Source of the DNA: Cubamyces lactineus
Lineage: Eukaryota; Basidiomycota; Agaricomycetes; Polyporales; Polyporaceae
Assembly (NCBI GenBank): GCA_022376465.1
Contig: JACDTU010000006.1
Span: 1,364,001-1,428,000, forward strand
Reading direction: 5' to 3'
DNA length: 64,000 nucleotides
A program made the position numbers and the translations under genes. Position 1 is the first letter of the stretch. Every line of letters begins with the position of its first letter. The notes beneath the pieces were generated by a model. The model was not told the DNA's origin. It saw only the letters and a list, made by a program, of their open reading frames with translations, and ran no database searches. This document shows, piece after piece, positions 1 through 10,376 of the stretch.

Positions 1-2857
1 GGGTATGAGACCCGACAGCTACGATACAAAGTGAAGTTGATGGGTGGTAGTGCACAAACCGATACGGTCTAATGACGTCGAAGAAGAGTCCAGAAAGCGG
101 AAGCGAAGCAACAAGCACGATACCGGCGCGCAACAGCCTAAAGCACCCGAATCCATATCCAATCGTCCCAATTCCCCGTGCGCCTGTGCGAGGCCGAAAG
201 CCCAAGATCCGGACGGGCGAAGGCTGCCGCACTCCAGGGTCCCGAGAGCGCGGAACCGGGGTGTCGGAAGGGTTTCAAGGGCAGGTAGCGTTTTGTGCCA
301 TTCACGCACATTGCATGAAGACGTATGACAGTGGATGTGAATGGGTGGGGCCATGAGGGCTTCATGCGCCACGATCAAGCCGTGCGCATGGTCGACGACA
401 CGGCGCCACGTAACGATATTGAAATCGCATTTGTGCGCAGGGAGACCTCCGGGAGTGGACCAGGACCCTGCCCGCTTCAATCGTTGAGGGCTGTCTTCGA
501 GGCTTGACTCTTCACACACACCTTCACGGGACGGCGTCGGAGAGCAGGAGGAAGGAACATGATAGATCATTGCACGAGTAGGGTGATGGCCATCGCGACA
601 CATGCGAGCGCGACGTATGGCGACAGACGTTCCCCTGGAGAACGAGACAGACGGTGACGTTCAGCACACGGCGCAGAGAGAGCGGACGACAGCCAGTTTC
701 GGGGAAAGGGAGACCTCATGACCAGCAACTCACCTATCCGTGCTGACATCCAAAACAGCCCAAGGAAGCTGAGAATGGGGTGAAGCATGAGTTGTGGGTA
801 AGAGAGGTGAGGATGGGCATTGGGGTACGCACCCTTCCTTGTTCCGGTCGATGAGACGGGGTGCGACGGCACGGATGTACGTGCACGTGCAAATCAACAG
901 GAGAATGACCAGTAGCAGAGATTGAAAGTTGAATAGCGCTGACTAGCGAGCAGGAATACGAGGAAGAGGTCGCTTGAGTTTCTGTATGGTCAATCTGGCA
1001 CGAACGGTTGGGACGAGCTCACCATGTCCAAATTCTTCCCTGATCACGACGTGTCCTCAGCCAGCCACCACCAGATCGTTATTGCTGTCGTGTGCAGAGT
1101 CGTAACGCTGATAGCAAGTAGGTATCAAGACGGAAGCCAGGAAGTAAGTGCTGCTGTTGCAAGTGGACGCCGCTGCAGCCCAGTGCGAGACGTGGAACAG
1201 CGAACACGCCTTATGGGCGCTTGATGCGCTTCACGTGATGCCTCCGCAGTCAATAGTGGGTCCACATTCAGCGCCGTAGAAAGCGCTTCAGCACTTGCTT
1301 TGAGCTCGCTCTGACTCCGTACCCCCTAGAGCTTAGAGCCTCAGTATGACCTGAACTTGAAACGGGACTGGGAGCTTGAAGCTTCCCAAGTATTCACTAT
1401 AGACTTCGCGATGTTCTGCGGCCAAAGCTGCAGAATCCATCTGCGTCCATTTACGACGCAAACTAGCAACGGTATCAGCGGTGTTCACGTTGGCAGTGTT
1501 CAAGCCACATCCCCAGGCCATATACCCAAAGCCACAACATAGGCTACAACAGCCTCGGTACCATCGAGGTATGCCCAGGGCAGAGGCCATAGATGACGCA
1601 TATACTCACATAGCTTGTTCGCTAGAGCTTGCATACCGCGTTTTGCCACATCTTTCGCGTGAGCCGCTAACGTCCCTGATCATCAGGCGTAATGCGGCTG
1701 TCCTCCGGGTGCGCAGATGCGGACATTCACCCTGGGTTTGATGAATGTACGGTGCGTATATTCATGATCATTGCATGATAAATTGACTTTTACTCAGGAG
1801 GAGGTTCCTAGATTGTCTGACAGAATTACTATCGGGTTACGGCGGCACGCTCGTGTTGTAAATTCTACGCCCTCGGTAGAAACGCACAACTGGGCGTTTT
1901 GGATACCCGCATACCCTACATTCAAAACAGTGCATTGCTTCTGTCCTACGGCGTCTATGGTGGATGCGCAGCAGCGTTACGTCCGTCCTGGCCACCGTTG
2001 GCCACATTGCCGAAATATCTTATCGCCCACTTGCCTGCGTGATGCAGTAACAGTGCTGGACACGGGACAGCAGCAACTTCTTTAGGTACGCCAAACTCTA
2101 CATTACGTATGTGCTCCTGTATGCATGCTCAAACGTTCGCTACGAATATACGAAGCCTTCAGAGTGCAATATCTCTACAACCACTCTCTACATGCCCGGG
2201 ACGCCCTTGCCGACATGAGTTAAACCTTTGCAACCGTATCCATCAACACGGTCGCATTACTTTCTCTACCAGCTATCTTGCGGCCATCGGGATACCGTCG
2301 AAGGTGACGATGTCACCCAGGGAACGAGAAGTGCCGGTATTGAGCCTTCTTCAGCTGCAACTCCCTGCATACGCCGCCAAGGTTGAGCCTCTGCCGTTAG
2401 AACGCGCCAAGCCGCTTCTTTCATCAAACCATGACAGCGGGCGTGCGGACGCCGACACCTACTGACATAGTGATTCGTTCAGCTGGGCATGCCACCTGCC
2501 GCGTCGGACAGAGGCCCTGGGTTCCTATCACCTGAAGCGGGCGTTTCGCACGACGGAAACTTGAAGCCTCTGGCACGCCGAGACTGCCCTCGCCCTTGAT
2601 GTATGATAAGCTGCAGCCGCCGCACTCCCTTCCTGTTCCACGCTGTCTTGATTCATGGGCGGACGTGATAACGCTCTACTTATACCGTTCGGCCTTGGCC
2701 TCCCGTCCACGGTTGCGAGCCACCGCTCACCAGTTGCGCATTCGGATGATGCTGGATTGCGAACTCGCGACACGGCTGGCAGTGACCGGTGGCTGCACGA
2801 TCAGAATTTCACAGGCTCACATGGCCTTTTGCAGTCCATGATGCCCTCTCCGCTGTC
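1..2857. other. Gene-poor left end, no supported gene
   Basis: I see no convincing gene here. The open frames are short, overlap on both strands, start with no conserved motif and cannot be joined by plausible introns into a recognisable protein. Base composition from about 1.4 to 2.5 kb is more mixed than in the coding regions further right. The stretch could be decayed repeat DNA or long intergenic DNA. I cannot name a repeat family from the sequence. Confidence 0.5.
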
Positions 2858-2865
2858 CTTAGCTC

Positions 2866-2887
2866 TAGTGTTGCCGTCAAGCCAAGC
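2866..2887 (+). repeat. Left terminal inverted repeat of the hAT-type element
   Basis: 22 bp that match the reverse complement of 3434-3455 with one mismatch at the fourth base (T against C). Confidence 0.85.
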
Positions 2888-3433
2888 TCGGCTGGACGGC
2901 TGGCTGGGCTTGAGTACCAAGCTGCAGAGCTTGATGATGTAAGCTAAGCCAAGCCGAAAATGCGAGAACCTGGCTGGTAAGTAGCTGGCTGTCTGTCGGC
3001 TAGCAAGCTGGCTTTGTTTCGGGAGAAGCGCCTACGGATTTCGCTGGGAATTCCAGGATCTGACCCGCGGCTGACGCCAAGTCCTACTTGACGCTCGTCA
3101 GCGACTTTAGCGTCTTGACTCTTCATACCTCAAAACCATCGAATCTGCTCCTGCAACGTACATAGTGTAGTACACGAATGCAATGTCATGTATCACCCTT
3201 ATCGAGTTTATATAATTCACAGTGATTTTGTTGTTCAAACCACCATTTGCACGCTGCAGCAGTCTATGATCCCGGTTTGAGCCATACCTACTAAATTTGG
3301 GGTTGGCGCCTGGCCGCTTTCACTCCGACAGCAAGCCAGCTATACAGCTGGAACCCAGCCAGCTACCCCGCAACTCGGCTTGTTACGGCTTGCCGCGGCA
3401 AGCTCCCTCAAGCTCCCCGGCTTGGCTTAGCTG

Positions 3434-3455
3434 GCTTGGCTTGACGGCAACGCTA
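3434..3455 (-). repeat. Right terminal inverted repeat of the hAT-type element
   Basis: Partner of the repeat at 2866-2887. It is followed directly by the second copy of the CTTAGCTC target duplication. Confidence 0.85.
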
Positions 3456-3463
3456 CTTAGCTC

Positions 3464-5340
3464 CCCGCCAGAGCGGGGCGATGATGCATGCATCTTTCGG
3501 CGTCCGGGCGCTCAGGTGGTCATCAAACACAAACAATTTCGAGGTTCCTATCTGCGCAAATTGCTGCGCATGCGCCGTGTCGGCGGCGCACTAGCTGCGT
3601 ACATCCTCCACCACTTTTGACATGATACCTCAAGCCTCAAGTACAAAAATATGATGCACTCATCAATCGCGCCAACGCGATCGGGCACTGTCGTCCCGGG
3701 CGTCGGGTTCTTGATCTGCTCGCAATTGAAACATTGCTTGATATGGCTACCTGATTGGCACTGACTGGCACTGACTGCTCAGCTACCGCGGCCCACATTT
3801 GCTCCGTGCGGCGGTGGACGGTGTCCGCCGGCAACGAGGGGTATCTATTATCGAGCACCCACTTACTGGCACACCACTAAATCACCACGCGCGCGAAGAT
3901 GATTTTGGGCCCCTCGCGATCGTCTCGGTGCGGGATGTTGATGACGTGCGGGTGTCCGGGGTCAGACACCGGAACTCGTGCATAGTCTCAGCTCGGAGTC
4001 GGACGACGGATGGCGGAAGGTGGCATATGGTCGACGGGTCGCGTGAAACGGTTCCAGCTTCCCGCGAATGGCCGCTGGCGCACGCGAACGTCCAAACTGG
4101 CATTGTTGTGAATTCGAATATCGGTCAGGCGGCCGCGAGCGCCGTCAAGCACTCGCGCTAGGTACGGGTCTTAATAGGTACCGGGCCTACTCGGAGCTTG
4201 GAAGCAGAGAATCCAGAAGGTGCCAACACATCGTGCGAATCCCACAGCGCCAGTTGGGTACGAATTATCCCTTCAGGTTTTGGATGTTGTACGATTCTTA
4301 CTAGCGTTCTTACTATAGGTAATGCTTGACAAGGATAGCATTTCGGCTATATATATGTACGTATACCGGGGATTGCCCGCATCGTCCCGGAACGCAGATA
4401 TTCAACGGCATGGCTATCACGGCGCCGGACTGCCGCCAGCGGACTAGCGGGGAGCCCGGGCTATGGACGGTGATGATTGCTGTTGTGCAGGCGAGTTCCA
4501 GGTTGCTTGCTTCTGTGCCACCGTCGCTGAGTGCTGTGATAAATCTTGGCATCCACCGAATGCTGCAGGACGATTGCTCCGAGCGGCTCGTGAATTTGCT
4601 GTATTGCGCCCCCCTCGGCATGAGCAGCGAACGTCGAGCGGGAAAAGAAGGCGTACTTCTCCTCCACCGTCGCACGCTTGCATGGAAGGAACCGGAGGGA
4701 GGCATGCGGAGTGCTATATCACGGGCCCCTGCCGAAGTACCTCCTCATGGTCCCGCTGGCCATCTGTTACCCACGAGTACCGATTTCCTGTCTTGTACAA
4801 GCGCATGCTCGGCACTTCTGCGGGCGCATCGACGCGTCGATGTTTGCCCAAAGGTCTCACTGCCCCATGCAACGCACTGGCAAGCGATGTGGGTTTGCGC
4901 AGGCGGCGCAGGGGCATGCACACGACCACCTTTTGCCCAGGAGACGGGCGGCGCATGATCAGAACGCGCCCACAGACATGGCGTCGGAGGAAAGGTACGC
5001 CAGTGCCGCCATCTTGGCGCACATCCCGCGCGCAATGGAGCCGGAACCCAGCAGTTTACACCATGCGCCGCGGATCGACTCCGAGGTTCCATGTGGACAC
5101 CGAGCAAGGATGGCAGCGCGTCCGCCGGGATGGAAGAACAGCGAACCTCTTATCTTGTCGCCTGCTCCCCAAGCTCGTCCAGGAACCGGATGTGCACATG
5201 ATGGCGAGCCGTGGGTCCCATCTTTCCGTATTCCAGAACTGGAATTCAAACCATCTCTGCAGGGACGTGGGGCGTGATTCCTCGGAAGCTCGATACGCGC
5301 GCATCGCCCCTCCAGATGGCTCGTTGAGATGATGGCTCCA
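3464..5340. other. Intergenic region upstream of the first OPT transporter, no supported gene
   Basis: Several long frames cross 4.3-5.4 kb on both strands, the longest on the plus strand at 4463-5332. Their translations are rich in Arg, Ser and Cys with no domain pattern, and they overlap each other, as expected from GC-rich non-coding DNA. The right end should hold the upstream promoter of the transporter gene at 5421. Confidence 0.45.
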
Positions 5341-5352
5341 GCTGGGCTGACC

Positions 5353-5362
5353 GCTTTATATG
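5353..5362 (+). promoter_or_regulatory. Possible TATA-like element of the first OPT gene
   Basis: The sequence CTTTATATGC lies about 60 bp upstream of the ATG at 5421, a usual spacing for a fungal core promoter. This is inference from position and sequence only. Confidence 0.35.
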
Positions 5363-5420
5363 CCACGGGGGAACGAGGGGGGCGTTCGTCTATCGACCCA
5401 CCGTCGTCGCGTCGCCCACC

Positions 5421-8400
5421 ATGGCCACCCTTCTCCCGGAGGACAAGCACTCCACGAGCACGCTCGATGAGAAGCTCGACGTCGAGAAGCAGCGTACGTA
5501 TTTCTCTACCACTGCCAATCTAGTAACACGTCCCGGGCATTGACATCAGCTTACACAGCGCAAGTCATCCCCGTCGCCGTCGCCGACTTCGACGACCCGA
5601 ACCTCGACAAGGATGCGGTCATCCTCGGTACGTTCTCCATCCTCCGTTATCATTGATACTCCACCAACACGGGGACTCACGACCGCCCGTAGAGGACGAC
5701 TCGCCCTACCCCGAGGTGCGGTCCGCCGTCGCCAACACGGACGACCCAGAGATGCCGGTGAACACTCTCCGAGCATGGACCATCGGCCTCATCTGGGCGA
5801 TCATCGTCCCCGGTATGAACCAGTTCTTCTACTTCAGGTATCCGTCGGTCACCGTCACCGGGGTGCGTACTTGGTCCCACAACTCTCGTTCTTACTGCGG
5901 ATAATTACTGATCCTGATCTCGATCGTCGCGCGCTAGATTGTCGCGCAGCTGCTGTCTTTCCCCCTTGGTCGCCTCTGGGCGCGGTTCATGCCCAAGGTC
6001 AAGCTCTTTGGTGTCTCCCTCAACCCTGGTCCGTTCACGGTTAAGGAGCATGTCCTCGTCACTATCATGGCTACGGTCGGGTATCAGTCTGCGTATGCGG
6101 TGAGTGCCCACCACATGCATATATATTGTACCTATCGCTCATCGGGATTACAGACGGACATTATTGCCGTGCAACGCGTGTACTACAACCAAATCTACAA
6201 CTTTGGCTACCAATGGATGCTCGTTATGTCGACACAGCTCGTATGTGTGCCTTTCATCCCACAACGTATTCGCCGCTAAACTTCTGTCGTAGATTGGTTT
6301 CTCGATCGGTGGCATTGCCCGGCGGTTCTTGGTTGCACCCCCATCCATGATCTGGCCCACGAACCTGGTTACCTGTGCGCTATTCAACACCCTGCACTCG
6401 CAGCACTACGCTGGTATCGGTAACCGCGGTGGTATCTCTCGCGAGTGGTTCTTCACCTACGCTTTCGTCGGCTCGTTGTGCTGGTACTTCTTCCCGGGCT
6501 ACATCTTCCAGGCGCTAAGCTACTTCAACTGGGTGTGCTGGATCAAGCCCAACAATGTCGTCGTCAATCAGCTGTTCGGATACTACAGCGGCTTGGGCAT
6601 GTCCCTCATCACTTTCGACTGGTCCCAGATCGCGTACATCGGTTCTCCGCTTGCCTCCCCGTGGTGGGCGACGGCGAACGTCGCGGTCGGCTTCGTGTTC
6701 TTCTTCTGGATCCTCACCCCCATCCTGTACTACACCAACACGTGGTACGCGAAGTACATGCCCATCTCCTCTCGCACGTCGTTCGACAACACCGGCGCCT
6801 CGTACGACGTCACGCGCATCCTCACACCCGAGGCGACGCTCGACATCCAGAAGTACGAGCAGTACTCGCCCCTGTTCCTCTCGACGACGTTCGCGCTCTC
6901 GTATGGGTTGTCGTTCGCGAGCATCACGGCGACGATCGTGCATACCGCGTTGTACTTCCGCAAGCAGATTTGGGTGCAGGCGCGCCGCTCGCTGTCCGAG
7001 CAGCCCGACATCCACGCGCGCCTCATGTCGCGCTACCGCCAGGTGCCGGAGTGGTGGTACTCGATCGTCTTTGGTGCGTTCAGTATCTTCACATGTGTCT
7101 GGTCTAGCCTACTCATCGTCTACGTATGGCACAGTGGTCATGTTCGTGTTTGCACTCATTTCTATTGAGGCGTGGCACACGCAGATGCCTGTATGGGCAC
7201 TCGTCCTTGCGCTCGTGGTCGGTGCGTACACACGTTCCAGGTCTCATGTCGGAATAGTGTTTGACGATGGCGCCGCCCATATTCACAGCCTTCGTGTACA
7301 CCGTGCCTATTGGTATGATCCAGGCCATCACGAACCAGCAGATTGGTCTCAAGTACGTTATCCATATCCAAGAGATACCTCAGACGTCGTCTAGAGTGCG
7401 ATGCTGACCTGCGGTGTTCTTGTATTGTGCAGCGTCATCACGGAGCTCATTATCGGATACGCGCTGCCCGGCCGCCCGATCGCGATGATGATGTTCAAGA
7501 CGTGGGGGTACATCACTATGGCGCAGGCGCTGCAGTTCACGTCCGACTTCAAGCTCTGCCACTACATGAAGATCCCGTACGTGCCCTCCGTTGCGCCCCA
7601 GCGCATGTCGTATCTGATATTGACCATGGCCGCCGTTTCGTCTAGCCCTCGCATCATGTTCTCCGCACAAGTCATCGCGGCCGTCATCGCAGGCACCGTG
7701 CAGCTCGGCGTGCAGGCGTGGATGTTCACCAACATCGAGAACATGTGCGACCCGAACCAGAAGGACGGCTTCATCTGCCCCAACACCGAGGTGTTCGGCA
7801 CCGCGTCCATCATCTGGGGCGTCATCGGCCCGCAGCGCCAGTTCTCCAAGGGCCAGATCTACTACGGCTTGGTGTTCTTCTTCCTGCTGGGCGCGGTCGC
7901 GCCTGTGATCACATACCTCATCTCGCTCAAGTGGCCGAACTCGATCATCAAGTACGTGAACTTCCCCGTCATCCTCAGCGGCATCGGGTACATCCCACCC
8001 GCGTCTGCGCTCAACTACGTGCCCTGGGCGATCGTCGGGTTTATCTTCAACTACGTTATTCGCCGCCGTCACTTCTCGTGGTGGACGAAGTACAACTGTG
8101 AGTAGTGTCTGTTGTTGGAGGTGTCGTCCACGGGGTACTGATGGCTTGCTGCGACGCACCTGCAGATATTTTGTCCGCGGGCTTGGACTCCGGCGTGGCA
8201 ATTTCCGCTATCCTTATCTTCTTCTGTTTGCAATATCCGAAGAACAACACCATCGGCGAAAACACCCTCGCCAAATGGTGGGGCAACACCGTCTCCGTCA
8301 ACACGGCAGACGCGAACAACGCTGCGCTGCTCCCCGTCCCCGATATCGGCTTCTTTGGGTGCGTAGTAGTACCGCCTGATGTTCTGCTATGCCGTGTTTC

Positions 8401-8449
8401 GAATGGAGTTGCTGATACACCTCTCCGCCGCAGGCCGACGCACTGGTGA
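5421..8449 (+). CDS. OPT-family oligopeptide transporter, copy 1
   Basis: Proton-coupled uptake carrier for small peptides, glutathione or peptide-like chelates in the plasma membrane (OPT/ISP4-type family). About 12 exons encode roughly 770 residues, normal for fungal OPT proteins. The start is the ATG at 5421, followed by a short acidic cytosolic tail. Conserved family segments are visible: the charged PYPEVRSAV block before the first membrane helix, the [10 protein letters not shown] motif (about 6025), [18 protein letters not shown] (about 6345), the KIPPR motif split by an intron near 7575, and the WGNTV segment near the C-terminus (8280). The protein is otherwise a series of hydrophobic helices. 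The last exon is tiny and encodes only a few residues before the TGA at 8447-8449. It forms a tandem pair with the gene at 10377. Substrate cannot be read from the sequence. Confidence 0.93.
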
Positions 8450-10376
8450 GGTCCCGAGGGCCCCTCGCCTATCCACGACTTCTGCTTGTTGCCCGCAACA
8501 TTCTCGCGCTACGCCGCGCTGTACAGCTGACCGTTGTTGGGACCGTGCGTGTGTTCGTGTACTAGTAACTGTTAGGGGCGCGCCGCCTTGCGCCCGGGCG
8601 TTCTTGTTGGTTGGGATAGACACTGTAACATATGTTAGTAATGTGCGCAATGCCATACCACACCGTTTTATACGCACGTTCCGGACTGGGGCCCGCGCAC
8701 GTCCTGCAAGGCGCGGCGGGCTTCAGTCCCGGATGGACAAGAACGTCTTGGCGATAATTTGGTCTGCACTCACTCCTCGACGGCGACGACCACGACGAAG
8801 AGGAAGGCGACGGAACTCAATGCCAACGGACATCGGACATCCCGGCCATCGTCCGGGTACTCACCCTGGCACGTACGCGGGAGGACACGTACATACGCGG
8901 GGCCCTTGTGCCTAGACCGCTGTAAGTCCTCTATTTGACTTCTATTGTTCGGCCCTGACCCTGCTGACCACAGCTCCGACGCGCAGAGTGTATGGGACAT
9001 GATGGCTCGTACGCTATCTGTGGGTTCTCAAGCGTGCCTTTCACACGTTATCCCAAAGCCTGAAGCTTGGCGTACCGCAGACTCGCGCTCGTGCGGGCGT
9101 GGATGGTATTTGGATGATGGACATTGACGTCGACGTCGCGCCTGGGCGGCACATGTCAAGCATGGAATGCTAGTAGCCACTCGCAACGATATCGCACGAG
9201 GGGACGCGAGCAAGGACGCCGGGTCATGCATTCACCTACCGCGCTATCGGTCGGACACTCCGTGAGTAGCCGATACCGTTCATGGAACAGCCTGAGCTTG
9301 ATACAGTTCGCGCAGCGGAATCGATACTGATTCTCATTAGTAGGCCTGTGGTGATTTTGCAGGAGAACAAGTGGACAGAATCACGCACTAGCCAGGTCAT
9401 GCTCGCTGTCGTGAGAGACGCGGGATGTCATCAGCCAACTCGACCACATGTGCCTGAGCCACCGCTGATGGCGCCCCGCGGCACAATCAAGGCGTCGAGC
9501 GACCCCGCACGGGATGGCTGCAGGCCCGGTCCTGCTTATCTTTGCGCAGGACTTCAACTACGCGCATCAGTCGCGACAACCCCAGCCGACTCTTCTCTCA
9601 CACAACCAGTGCTAGCAACTGCGACTTTGGTCCCAAGGCGTACAGCGGTGGCCGCTCTGCGCTGGTGTTCGCTCAGCCGGATGGAGTCAGACGATCAGTA
9701 TCGGAGCGCACGTGCTCCAAAGATAGGCCGGCGCTACCTGGAGGTGAGCTTGCTGTTCGGATTCGGAACCAGTTCCAATGCGCTCGCAGTAGCTTCGACA
9801 GGACCACGTCGACGTCAAGCGTGCACATGGTCCGCAGACGAAGGCGATGGCCACCCGCGCGAGAAGCACGGGCGACAGCACTCGTCCAAGTACTGTCTCC
9901 GTGCTTCACCGGCGTGGGCCCTGAGGGGAGATTCAGGGAGATTCGCACTCTCCTGCCGATTTCATAGCCCGGGCGAAGCGTACGGGTTCCTCGACGTGGT
10001 CGATCAGCACTCAATGTCTGGGAAGGATGGATCCAGTCTGTGCACTCAGCGACAGTCTGATCTCCTGCAGAGGAACGCGGATGGACGAGGGCACAGAGTG
10101 GCCGCAGGCGCCGTGCCATCATGCTTCGATGCTACCGCACCGGGCAAACCCCGTAGCTCCCTCTGCACATGGTGTCGCTGTATATCGGGCACCGGATCCC
10201 ACGGTCTCGCGATATAGGAATTCGAGATGCAGTCCGTCGGCGGCGGCTCGTTGACACTGATGAAAGGTGCCTAAAGGCCCTAGCAGCGCCCGGGGCTCAA
10301 CACCGTACAGGTATTTAGTCGGCGCATCCTTCCGTCTGACCACGCTTGTCACTCCCCCCAGACCTTGGCCGTGATC
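8450..10376. other. Intergenic region between the two OPT genes
   Basis: 1.9 kb with no convincing gene. A long plus-strand frame (9282-10217) and an overlapping minus-strand frame (9673-10122) translate to low-complexity Arg/Ser/Ala-rich sequence without recognisable domains. I treat both as chance frames in GC-rich DNA. The right end should carry the promoter of the second transporter. Confidence 0.45.

Larger units (their letters stand above)
2858..3463. mobile_element. Non-autonomous hAT-type DNA transposon (MITE-like) with 8-bp target duplication
   Basis: The element runs 2866-3455 (590 bp). Its ends are 22-bp terminal inverted repeats at 2866-2887 and 3434-3455, differing by one base; the left end begins TAGTGTTGCCGTCAAGCC and the right end is its reverse complement. 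The element is flanked on both sides by the same 8 bp, CTTAGCTC (2858-2865 and 3456-3463), a target-site duplication of the length typical of hAT transposons. Just inside both ends, short GGCTGG / AGCTGGC / GGCTTG motifs recur in both orientations, like the subterminal transposase-binding repeats of hAT elements. There is no transposase frame inside, so it would have to be moved in trans. Assignment to hAT is inferred from duplication length and the TAG terminus. Confidence 0.8.

Noticed and set aside
4463..5332. 289-codon plus-strand open frame upstream of the OPT gene
   Set aside because: The product is Arg/Ser/Cys-rich with no domain, and overlapping minus-strand frames of similar length exist. 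It is typical of chance frames in GC-rich DNA.
6445..7394. Long alternative frames inside the OPT exons
   Set aside because: Shadow frames caused by biased codon use; His/Arg- or Ser/Arg-rich with no membrane helices.
9282..10217. 311-codon plus-strand open frame between the OPT genes
   Set aside because: No motif, low-complexity composition, and an overlapping minus-strand frame. No promoter or splice logic.
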